This document shows, in pieces, positions 22,044 through 32,899 of a stretch of DNA of 64,000 nucleotides. The notes under the pieces were generated by a model. It had not been told where the DNA came from. It searched no databases and saw only the letters and a list, made by a program, of their open reading frames with translations. The stretch is taken from positions 13,450,790 to 13,514,789 of the forward strand of contig JAKZAN010000002.1 in assembly GCA_023053545.1 (NCBI GenBank), in the 5' to 3' direction. The DNA is from Lepidurus packardi (taxonomy: Eukaryota > Arthropoda > Branchiopoda > Notostraca > Triopsidae). Within the stretch, counting starts at the first letter, position 1. The number at the start of each line of letters is the position of its first letter. The translations under genes and the position numbers were made by a program.

Positions 22044-24742
22044 CTAATTTCCTTTTCCTTCCTTTTCTAAAGACGCTTTCTTCAATCCTGGGGCCACCCA
22101 CTTCATGAGTTTCTTGGGAGGAGCCTTGACGGGTTTAGGAGCCGGAGGATGAGTAAAAGTGCACCCCGGCCGAGCACAGGCGGTGCCAAATTTGCATGGC
22201 TGTGAAGGCAATCAGAATGTACAAATGAAAAAGTGTCCGCGGACTGTGTAGTCAATGGATCTTACTGTTGGGTGAATAAACTGACAAGATGTGTTGCTGC
22301 ACCGCGGGAAGTATTTGCAGACCACTCCGAAGTTTGGCACGGACGCAGTATTCTTATGTAGCTGGGGAGCTAAAACAAAAGGAAAACAATCGGAAAAACG
22401 GATTTTAGTATGCAGCACACGTTTGCCAGTAACGAAGGTTAAAACCTTTCAAAGCAGGTACAAAGCCTCGGTTTCGGGGCGTGGCATGAGTAAAAGGACA
22501 GTGTTGGCGACTGCAGGCTCCATCGTAGCGGCAGTTGGGATGAATGTAAACGCATTTCTCTCCAAACGCACACGCCGGGAATTTTCTATTTTTGAAAAAC
22601 AGTTATTAGTTTTATGCGGTTTTTAGTAACAGATGCGCTAACGAAAGTAAGCGATATTACTTGCAAAGCTTAGTAGGGTGCTTATAGAGGCACTGGTCGC
22701 CCAAACGACAAGCTGGCCAGAATTTGCAGCGCTCATTGATTATCCCGTCAACGACTGTGCCCTGAGGTTCTTCGTCCTCCTCTTCAGAGATGATTTCTTC
22801 TTCCACGAATTCCTCGTCTTCGCATTCCATGGCCTCGTCCACATCTTCAGACTTCTTATCCAGGGTTACAATGAACGTGGGCGACGATCTGACACTAGAA
22901 AAACGACTGGAACAGTAAAAGTTTCTAAACAGAACGCGTCTCAAAAAGGTTTTTCTTACGCAATTTTGGTCTGTTTGCGAACTACTTCCTGAGCTGGCTC
23001 CTTTTCAGCTTCCATCTCAACAGGACTGGATTCCGCCCGTTTTTCTTCAGCCTCGTCTAAGAACAGAATTTACTTAGCGGGATATTGCGTGATTTTAAAA
23101 AACCAAGTTCAAGTGATTGTACCTTGGACTACAGCGCGACGTGTAGGAAACGCGACTGCAATCTTGTTGGACTCTACCATTCCGTGCTTTTCGCGGTATT
23201 TGCGCGTATACAAGTCCACCATGGGCTAAAGCAACAAACATTAAAAATCGCGTGGAAGCCAAAAAGTAGCGTAAGAGAAGGAATTAACTTACCTTTTCCT
23301 TCTTTTCTTGCTCAACGGTGTTCTCTCTCGAAACTTTTCTCGCCACAATCGATTTCTCGGCTTCGGCCACTGCTTTTAAGACCAGCGATTTGTTCGCTTG
23401 GCCAGACGCATGAACCCGGGGCCTGAAAATGGCACATTTAGTTCTGTACGGTTCTCAAATGTTGCGTAATATTAACCAGAATATGTACCTAGCTGTAACG
23501 TTGATCACACTGGCTATTCTTGCCATGCCCTGTTCGTCTTCATCCGCCTCCCCTTCTTCTTCGACGAGTCTCAATGGTTTCTGGCTATTTCTGCGACCGG
23601 AGTCTCCTTCTTTCTTGGCAGTTCTCACAGATCCGATGCGGCTTTTGACCGAGACTCGTTCAGTTCCCGAGTTACGAGATTTTTTGACCGGTTGATGGAA
23701 TTCTTCATCCTCATTCAGGCAAATGACTCGGCGCTTGCTTGAGCCAAAGGTAGTTGAAACATTACTGCGGACTTTGGGTGGCTTTTCGACCGGCGATGGT
23801 CGGACCGGAGAAGGCGGCTCGGGATTCCTATACTTGACCACCTCGTCTTCTTCTGGAGGCGAATCTGCCACAGAAAGAGTAAGTCGAGTTACTCTTTTTA
23901 GAAAATGTGTGCGTTTGGCCAACAGTTTATATTACCATTATCGACATCGTATCTGATCATGAGATAGTCTTCTTCAACCTCTTCGTTGTCCTGCTCTTTA
24001 TGAGCTGTCGCATTCTTCCGGATTATCGCTGACGGAACGTACTCTGGCGGTTTGGCCGCTTCCAACTTGGAGGACGGGGCATCCAAGGCATCCGCTGGAG
24101 CAGTGGGTAAGTATTTGGGACTAGTGGACGGGGGAGCAGTATTTGTTTTCTCGCGTTTCCCCTCCTTTTTCTCTTTATCAGGCTTCTGTTTGGGCTTCAA
24201 GGGACTCTTCTCGACTTCTGCTTCAGGTTCTGGCAGAGCTATCGGCCTTTCTTGTTCGCTGGATGCTATGAATTCATCAGAAACGGGATTAAAGAATTCT
24301 ACCAAGGTAGAATTATAAACTGAGTTTTTCCAACCTGATTGGACTGCTCCGGGTGTAGGTACAATGATTTTCTGGAGCTTTTCAAGTACTGCGTGAAGCC
24401 ATTCAGTGAATTTCTCGGTGTGTGAGCCCAAGAAAAGCGACAAGTCGGCATCCATCTGCGCTTTCGATCGTTTGTTGGCAACCATCACCATAATGTACTC
24501 CGGCAGTTCCTCGTCTACTTGGGCAATTGACACAGACACAAATTAGATTGTACAGGTCAATTTTAATAGCAATCTTACCAACATAAGCTCCAATTTCGAG
24601 CAGTTTTGCTTTTATAGCACTCTAAAGAAGCAAAAAGGGGATCAATCAGTAAGAAAAGGACTCTACATAAGGAAGAATAACGACATAAGAACACACAAAT
24701 TACCCTAACTTTATCGCTAACTTCCGAACGTATTTTCTCCAT
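22044..24742 (-). CDS. ZC3H14: ZC3H14/Nab2 nuclear poly(A)-binding zinc-finger protein
   Basis: ZC3H14 binds polyadenosine RNA in the nucleus and controls tail length and RNA quality. The N-terminal PWI-like fold is almost unmistakable: spliced exons read KVRSAIKAKLLEIGAYVDEE, then LPEYIMVMVANKRSKAQ and LSLFLGSHT. A long acidic, Ser/Pro-rich middle follows. The C-terminus has five CCCH fingers in the human order: CKFWPACRLGDQCLYKH, one ending FGEKCVYIH, CRYDGACSRQHCPFTH, CKYFPRCSNTSCQFIH and CKFGTACARPGCTFTH, and ends close to LMKWVAPG. The start (24742) is chosen because MEKIRSEVSDKVRSAIK aligns with the human beginning. Many short introns interrupt it; internal boundaries beyond the first three exons are approximate. 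Its stop is 62 bases from the homeobox stop. Confidence 0.93.
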
Positions 24743-25393
24743 TGTTTCGGCAGTAAATAACGTTCTTTACCAATAAAAGGTGAAGAGACCCAAACAAACA
24801 ATCAAACAAACAGCCCGTATCGTGTAGATAACATGAGAAACGCGAATCACATTCAAGGAGATTCTAAACTGTAAGCCGCAGGAAGAGTGAAGCCTTCCAA
24901 AAAGCGCGCCCGTGCCCATCAATTTAAATCCAAAGATGTATGAAATTAAGTGATATATGAAAAGTATTGAACACGATTTTCCAATCCAAAACTGAAAATA
25001 CTTGGCAGTTAATAATCGTAAATATCACGTAAATGAATAACGGCATCACGGCATAAAAGAATAATCAAGAATCATACAGGTAAAAAGTAAAGCCAGTAAG
25101 ATCGGATGGGTTTATTATTTTCGACTAGACAGCAAAACAATACAGAAAAGAGACTAGAAAAGCTCCCAGCAGGTGAGCACGACAAGAGTATTCTTGAGGC
25201 AAAAGCTGAAGCCAGTACGATTTAACAAAGCGGACTATGCGATCAACACCAAACACATATTCCTAATATCAGATTCACTTCCTTAGAGATCCAAAGTACG
25301 GTGGGGGACTAGGACGCGAACTACTCATTTGATCCTCATTAAACCTACGTAAGAGAAGATTAATGATACTTTAAGCACGTCTTCCGTATTTTA
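24743..25393. other. Spacer between ZC3H14 and the sarcoglycan gene
   Basis: Both flanking genes are on the minus strand, so this holds the ZC3H14 promoter and the sarcoglycan 3' untranslated region. It is A/T-rich. No coding sequence or structured RNA was recognised. Confidence 0.5.
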
Positions 25394-27150
25394 TTACTTG
25401 GAAAGTTTGGGTATGGTTGACTTTGGCGTGGGACTTGGAGTATTTAAAAGGAAAGGGCTGGATTCCTTGGAATAGGAGCCCCAACCCATGTTCGACAGGA
25501 GGGTTCCAGTGCCACAAGCCATTGAGGCCACATCAGAGGAAGCAATATATGTCCGAAGTGGGATGTCAGCCGATGCATCCAAAGTTCCCAAAGATTGCCT
25601 AGAGACCCACATATTAAGGTTGTAGATACTAGAAGCTAACTTAATCTGAAGTACTTGAAACATCCAAATTCATCAAACACCCCTTCAAACAGCTGACCAT
25701 CCGCAGTTTCCCTAGATTGAGGGATGAAATTTGCCTTTAGTTTACGAAACTGGGTCAACATAAATCAAAACTAGTCATTTGAACAAGTAATAATTACCCG
25801 CCATCAGGATGAACGGCTAATGCTGCAGCAACTCCCAACATTAACAAGACTCCCAGAGCAATGACCCCCAAGACGATAAGAACCCCGTCATGAACAAAAT
25901 TCCGTTCAGGGATCTCGTCTTTCATTGGCGAGCGCCAAACGCCGCCGGTGGATACAACTGATGACGGTACAGAATCCAGAGAAGGTGACACGAAAGCTGG
26001 ATCAAGCACGCTACCACTAAAGAGCTTTTCTTCAGCTTCGCTGGATAACTACAAAGACGTGAGTACTTTATGCCATATCTCCAATCCAAAAAAATCCCCC
26101 CCCAAAATCTTACTAGCTTGAAAGAACACCAATCTACGATAAAGCCTTTTTGGCGGAAGTTTCGTTCCACTGAAGTTTTCTTAAAGTCTCTTGGACAGGG
26201 CTGGAAATTCCACAGTGGACTTACTTCTCGCTGCAGATCCACTAAAGTATCGCTGAACTCCATTTGCGATCCCAGAATAACTAGCGTCCTAACCAGGTTT
26301 TTTAAAAACACGCTTAAAAACTTAAAAAGGACACAGTCTTATACCCTTCTTTCTCGGAAGGTTTGCTAGGTTTTCTGGAGCCCATAGCAACAGAGGAGGC
26401 GAGATCCACCACTCGTAAGTCGTAAAAACTCTCAGGCCACAGTTCTTGGGTAAAAATCTCCAGCAGCTTTGTCTTTCGGTCTCCAGTAAAGAAATCCGCG
26501 ACATTCAAGTTGTGGATCATGAGCCGAATTTTCCGCCTCGGTGGACTAGCTACAAGGAAGAGCAAGGAATAACAAATAAGCTCTGCCTGAGGACTTTTGA
26601 CTTTACTTTTGTTGTACGTTTCCAGGTCCCACTTCAGTTGGCTAGTCTCATAGGTTACGCGATTCAGGGCCACGATCTCAAACTAAAAGCTGTAATTAGT
26701 AAAACAGCCCCTTTTTCATTAGTAGTATCGAGTAGACAAGACTAACCAAAACTTTTTCTGGCGAAGTTGGCGGAACACCATACAAGAAAGCTCCGTTGCT
26801 TTCAGGGATGTAGGCTAAACTTGCCCATGCTGGTAGATCAGGCAGTGCAGGAAGTGATACCATGTACGTAATTTGCCCATGGCCTGGATATTTACAACGA
26901 GAAAACGCTTTCTTGTTAAAAGGTCAGTTTATAGATAAAGACCGGACTAGCACTTGCATAAAAAAGAAAAAGTGATTGCAGAGGTACCGTGAATACCTAA
27001 TTCGTTCATGTCCAACGGTTCTTTGCTGCTCCAGTTGAACGCGAAAGGAGCTATTTCAAACAATACGAACTCGGGATGAAGAGCAGTCACTTTATTATTT
27101 GCAATCTTGAAAAGGAGAATAACACCCCAAAGTAAAGCGAAATTATGCAT
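25394..27150 (-). CDS. SGCE: Alpha/epsilon-sarcoglycan
   Basis: Sarcoglycans are single-pass membrane glycoproteins of the dystrophin complex. The first exon begins MHNFALLWGVILLFKIANN, a signal peptide. Later exons give SNGAFLYGVPPTSPEKV, ALNRVTYETSQL and IHNLNVADFF, matching the human SGCE segments with DGVLYGSPTAEN, AYNRRTFET and IKNMNVEEM. An exon with NFRQKGFIVDWCSFKLV matches the cysteine region before the membrane. One membrane helix follows (VLIVLGVIALGVLLMLGVAA), then a short cytoplasmic tail ending STIPKLSK. The cadherin-like ectodomain is therefore complete in outline. Alpha and epsilon forms arose by duplication in vertebrates, so this is a single pro-orthologue. Exon boundaries are approximate. 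Confidence 0.9.
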
Positions 27151-27837
27151 TTTTCGCTAAAAAAATTGTTTTTAGTTTACAAGTAATAACAAGAACTCAA
27201 ACAATAACAATGCCTCGAGGAGAATATACAAAGGAGGGGACACTGAAAGTTTCAAATTATAAAAAATGCGTTATATATTAGTTTCCCAATTCGCGTTTCT
27301 TTGATCTCGTTTTCGCGATTCGCTTTTTTGTCACCTGGTTTCGCGTTTCGTGGATTTCGTTTCAAGATTCGCATCTTAAGTATCTCTTTTCGCGACTCGC
27401 TGGTCCGGTTTCGCAATTCGCGAATCTCGTGAACCGACACGCTGCTCTGCTTCGCAGTTCCCTATTGGGGTTCGTGTCTAAAATCGCGTGTGAACTCCGA
27501 TTGGCACGAAACAATTCCGAAAATATTTCTCCTCATTACCGTAGTTTGCAACACCCAAAGATGTCCCAAACGTGGCGGTAAATAATCAAACAAAAAATTG
27601 CGAAAAATCAAGTGTAATGTACAAATTTGGGTGCACCTGTCGCGCAAAATTGAAATCGCTCAAGCCCCTCCCCCCACAACTACGCTAGATGAAATAGTTT
27701 AGCGCCTTCCACTACAGCTGGTTGAGGAAAAACCTCCAGTCCAGTGGCGCCCGAAAAGAGCCCAGTTACCATATCACAGATACACAAGAAATAAAAAAAG
27801 GGAACAGTTTTTGCGCAACAGGCAAAATACTTATGCT
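27151..27837. other. Sarcoglycan upstream region and tankyrase 3' end
   Basis: The interval lies between the sarcoglycan start (minus strand) and the tankyrase stop (27838). It includes a CG-rich degenerate repeat array at 27285-27435 in the position expected for the sarcoglycan promoter. Nothing in it looks coding. Confidence 0.55.
27285..27435. repeat. Degenerate array of TTTCGCGATTCGC-like units
   Basis: About five imperfect copies recur at intervals of roughly 25-35 bases: for example TTTTCGCGATTCGC, GTTTCGCGTTTCGTG, CAAGATTCGCATC, TTTTCGCGACTCGC and GTTTCGCAATTCGCGAATC. Most contain CGCG or TCGCGA, rare in the A/T-rich surroundings. The array lies 135-285 bases upstream of the sarcoglycan start codon. 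It could be a multi-site promoter element or a decayed minisatellite. Confidence 0.7.
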
Positions 27838-30800
27838 TTAGCAACTTTCCATTTCCTCCGGTTTCACGATCCGATAAGTGATCAAGTATTCGGGATAAGC
27901 CTGGAGACAAAAAGAAAACGAAAGTATAAGGAATCTCTTGCATTACGGGTACAGAAATGCTCCTCGTTACCTGCTCTCCCCGATAAACGACGTATTCAGG
28001 GTAAGTGAGACCCCCTGTGGAAGGGCGGCCAACAACGGAATGATGTCCAGGAGGGGCGTGCGCCATTCGCATAGCACTAAATTGCATAAAGGACTTGCCC
28101 AACGTCACCCGACAAAGTAATAACTGCCGGGAGCAGACGTAGCAGGATCGATTCTTGTGTAGCGGGCAGCCGGATCCTCCGCCGATCCCGTAAACGTATT
28201 GATTACTCTTGCTACTGTTTTCCGCAAAATAAATCCCTAAATAATAAAAAATCATGTACAGCTGGTCTCTTTTTCTTTCAAGTGGTTGATTCTTTACCCG
28301 CGCCAAACATCCCACCAATATAAGCGTGTCTTTCATCAAAGCCTTTCTGTACAATGGCATTCATGAAGGGAGACCCGTGGAACAGAAGTCGCTCATTGGC
28401 GGAACCCGAGTTTTCCTCGGCCACTTCTCGACGACGATGGGTGTATTTTTCCCAGAGTCTTTTGTTTCGTATTTTCTGGATCTGGAGATGAGCAGGGCGA
28501 GTGAATAATCATAATAGCTACAGGAACAGAACGAAGGATAATGACAAATGAAGGGTAGTTACTGTAGAGATCCGGTATTTGACAAATATCCCCCCGGCTT
28601 GGCCGTTATCTCGGTGTTCCCTGATGGTGCTCTGCATCTCTTCCTCGACCGCCAGATACTCTTGTTCGTCGGGAGTCAGATCTGTCAAGACCGTGGACTG
28701 TATTTGGATCTGCAGGTGAGCTTGCTGTTGGGCTGTTAACTGGCCCGGAGTCCGAGACTGCAGTCGTTCGATTCCTTTGAGTATGCGATGCCGATGCCCA
28801 TACGCGCTCACTCCAATCTGTTTCAACTCCTCGTGGCCCATTTCCAACAAGATATCCAACGCCACTTGTTCGCGGTCGAAGACGTCCCACAAATGTTCCA
28901 ATCCCAGACTAGCAAAGCAAAGTGAATCAACTACATGTTCGTAAAAGTCTCTTTAGGACGCCAAATCCTACATCCAATATTCTACTGAAAATATACCTGA
29001 GGAGGAAGGATTTAAGTGAGGTCAATTCAGCTTCATCGCCTTCGCTGCCATGACTTGTAACGCTCTCTGTTTTGCCGTCCGAGCCCTGGCCTCCCCCAGT
29101 TGGGGGCCGAGCTTCCTTCGTGTGTGAAACCGGCGCGGCCAATAGGAGAACGTTACCCGAAGGCAGTAAAATGGACTCGGAAGAAGTCGTTCCCATTGCT
29201 TGAGCCAGTGGCCGAGCTTTGGGAAGCGCGTGCGCAGCGGGTACATGCTGTGCCATTGCATCTTGCAGCAGGCACTTGACGTCTTCCGCCGAAGCCAAAT
29301 CAAACGGTGATTGGCCTTCTTGATTCCTGAGCAATGGATCGGCTCCGTGTGCGAGCTATTTAAAAAAAAAATACATACAAAAAGATCAAGACGCGATGAG
29401 CTCAGGTAAATTTTGCAGTTTTGAACGCTTTTACCAGCAATGCACACAGTTGAGTGCGTCCTTTTTGCGCAGCTTCGTGTAAAGGCGTGAAGCCCCAGCG
29501 GTCCGTCGCATTGACGGCTGTTTGGTAGCGAATGAGCAGGGCCGCCACGTCCAAGTGCCCATAGGAAGAGGCGTTATGCAACGGAATGAGCCCGCCCTTG
29601 TCTTGGGCATTGACGTCAGCGCCTTGTTCCAGTAAAAACTCGGCCACTTCCAGGTTGTTGTACCCAGCTGTTTCAAACGCCCCCCAATAAGACCATTAGA
29701 ACGCAACTGGGGCTCATCTTAAAAGAAACATACCCGCCAAATGCAAAGGGGTCGAATTCCTCCCTTGCGAATCTCGACAATTAAGGTTGGTCATGGTTAA
29801 CAGCTTCTGGACTCGGGCGAGATGTCCCTTCTTGGCAGCATCTAACAGCGCAGCGTCTCCTCGTAACAAATCGGCAATATCACTGTCGATATCCTTGATC
29901 AAATCCAAAGCGGTATGCCCGTCTCTGTTTCTCTTGGTCACATCGGCTCCATGCTATTTCCCAAAGTAAATAGTCAACAGAAGTTGGTTCAAAAGATTTT
30001 CATTCAAAGGATTAGAGTATTGCAGATCCGAAAAGGACCGTTACCTTGAGCAATAACTTGACAATGTCATACTTCCCTTTGGCAGCTGCTTCATGCAACG
30101 GCGTAAACTTCCATAGGTCCGATACGTTTACCGAAGCCCCCGCCTTTACTAGCAGCTCTGTCACTTCATAATGTCCATACGAGCAAGCATTATGCAGAGG
30201 TACCAATCCCCTAAAGCAAAGACAATCGTTTTAAGGCCCATTCTCTTCATTTTAGTTTCGAGTTTGCGTGTACCCTTTGTCTTTCGCGTGAACGTCCGCT
30301 CCGTGCTGCAGCAGATACTCGACCACCGTTACTCGATTGTATCCTGATGCAAAATGCAAGGGCGTGGAATGCCGCCCATCCAAATCCCGACAGTTGACCA
30401 GATTGGTAACCCCATTGGAACCAACTGTCGCGACCAGACATTGGACCGTTTCTAAATCGCCCGCTTTGGCCGCTTCCAAGAACTGATACTCGGCATCCAT
30501 GGCCGGTGCTACTGGGCTGTACACACTGGTGGACGAGAAAACGCTGGCAGTAGAGGCGTCGCAGCAAACGGCTAACGGAACAGTCAACATTTCCCGGACT
30601 CCAGGATCGGCTGCCAAATCCGCCGGCTTAAAGCCCGTATAGGTCAAAAGCAGAGGATCTGCCCCATAAGTGAGCAGCAACCGACAGGCGTTGGCCCGAT
30701 TCTCACGTGCGCTGATATGTAGAGCTGTCCAAAGGAAATGAAAACAATAAATTACACGCATTGGCTTGGATATTCCAAAGCTCGTCTTTGTACCAGTTTG

Positions 30801-32381
30801 CTGGAGTGCAGCATCCGGAGCATTGACGTTGGCGCCCAGCCGCAACAGGAGTTCCAAGACGTCCACATGGCCCTTTTCCGCTGCGACGTGCAAAGGCGTT
30901 TGACCCATGCTGTTGGCTTCGTCCGGAGAACAACCTTTCTTGAGCAGCAATTCGCAGATGAGCTTTCGTTTGGGGTTTCCAGACTGGGCGCAGGCAATCA
31001 AGGGGGTATCCGAGGATAGGGGGTGTCGGAAATGCAGCACGTCTGAACACAGATGCTTCTTGACTTTGGCCACATCGCCGTGCTTGATTGCTTCCAAAAA
31101 GCATTGCCCTTTAAACTCCCCTGCATCAAAACGTTTGAAATAGTCAGCCTCAAATCGTCTATTAGACAGTAACAGAGTTGGAAAGACCCACCTGAGAGCT
31201 TTTCATGGAATTCCCGACTGGGAGTGAGATCCAAAGCTGACTTTCCATGGCAGTTCAACAGCGTCGGATCCGCCCCATGAGCTAAAAGTAAAGAACACAC
31301 TTCTCGTCTCCCTTTGGAGGCCGCTTCGTGCAAGGGGGTAAACTGCCACAAATCCATGGCGTTCACGTTGGCACCATGGGTTATAAGCAGTTGTGTAACT
31401 TCAAAGTGGCCATACGAGCAGGCATTATGCAACGGAACGAGTCCACTAAGGATTGACAAAGAAGAAAGTAACAGTTGAAACGCGACAAATAGCCGAAAGG
31501 GCTACCCTTTATCCTTGGCGTGCACATCCGCTCCGTGATGAAGGAGCGTCTGCACAATCCCGATGCGATTATAACCAGCCGCTAAGTGTAAAGGCGTGGA
31601 TTTCCGGCCGTCTGAAGCGTGGCAGTTGACATTCAAAGGTGTCAAGAGCATGGCTAGTTTTTCTTCATGCCCAGAGCGAGCCGCTTCCAACAACTCATGC
31701 TTCTTGTAGTCCCCTGTTAAAACCGGGCGTGTCTGGGAGGTGGCCCCATCCAAAGGAGTTTTGCCCTCTGCATTTCGAACACTTGGATCTGCTCCCCGTT
31801 GAAGTAAAACTAGGAAACACAAAAGAATGGGTTAATAAACCGACACGACCAAATAACACGTTCCTTTACCTATGCTAACATCCACTTTCCCTTTAAAAGC
31901 TGCTTCATGCAAAGGAGTGTAGTTCCAATTGTCTCGGGCGTTGCAATCTGCGCCAGCTTTAAGCAGGAGCGTGACAACTTCTGCGTGCCCAAAAGAACAG
32001 GCATTATGCAAGGGAATTAAGCCCCCATCGTCTCTGGCATGGACATTGGCCCCCATAGTCAGGAGCAGTTCCACGACATCCCTTCTGCCAAAACCTGACA
32101 CAAGAAAACCAACATCATTATTGCCTGCTTTTAATAATGGAGTTGATTTTAGCTTTATAAGACAGGTACAGTCGAAAAATAAAAGTCAAACCTGCAGCGA
32201 AATGCAAAGGCGAAGACTTTCTGCCTCCCGTGTCTCGTGCGTTGACGTTCTGTGGAGTAACTAATCGTTTTACTACATCGATGTCGCCATTCCTGCAGCC
32301 CTCGAAGAGTTCCCGTAGCGGATCAAGATTGGCCGCGTCGTCCACAACCGAGTCAACAAAGGACAGTTGTCGAGTGGTCAT
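27838..32381 (-). CDS. TNKS: Tankyrase, ankyrin-SAM-PARP polymerase
   Basis: Tankyrase attaches poly(ADP-ribose) to targets such as Axin and acts in Wnt signalling, telomere and spindle regulation. The N-terminus begins [15 protein letters not shown] and enters ankyrin repeats directly; the His/Pro/Ser-rich leader of human TNKS1 is absent, as in TNKS2. Ankyrin exons carry repeated signatures such as [21 protein letters not shown] and [13 protein letters not shown], arranged as several clusters over about 29.3-32.3 kb. A SAM domain follows ([20 protein letters not shown]), then the PARP domain: [36 protein letters not shown], the zinc motif [13 protein letters not shown], and VIYRGEQ-type VVYRGEQ joined to [16 protein letters not shown]. 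The catalytic His, Tyr and Glu are kept. Stop TAA is at 27838-27840. Most introns are under 150 bases; boundaries are approximate. Confidence 0.96.
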
Positions 32382-32899
32382 TGCAATAACGTCATATGCT
32401 CACAAAACAACGGGCAGCTCATTAATATTCACGCATCAGGAAATCCATTGGCAGAAGTTTTAGCACACAAGACACTGTAAACAATAGAATAAGGATTACG
32501 TAGTAGGGTTGTCACTCTGTACGAAACTCTGAAGCCAAGACGACACTATCGCCATCGATGTTCAAACCTAAAACTAAGGGTACGATGATAACTCGCACAG
32601 GACCACTGCAATTCTGAACATTTTTTCAGCGACCTTAGAAATTAGTGCCACCTAGTAAAAGGAAGCCTTGCTACATACTTCAAACTCTAGAAGTTAATGG
32701 ACTGTAAAATGGAGTAACGAATTATCCCGTGAATGTCGCATGTGACAATCGTGGTTACTTCATGGTTCAGAATATTCCCTAGCTTCTCCCCGCGGAAATT
32801 TAAATGACGTCATGCGTTTTGTTGTTGTTGACGAAGCATTCGCCCACTTGATACGGTTGGTAGTTAAAATCAAAAATTCATTCATAAGAAAACTCCCCG
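32382..32899. promoter_or_regulatory. Shared divergent promoter region of tankyrase and COG2
   Basis: Only 518 bases separate the two start codons, which point away from each other, so both 5' leaders and promoters must lie here. A CRE-like TGACGTCA is at about 32805. No open frame of note was found. Confidence 0.6.
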
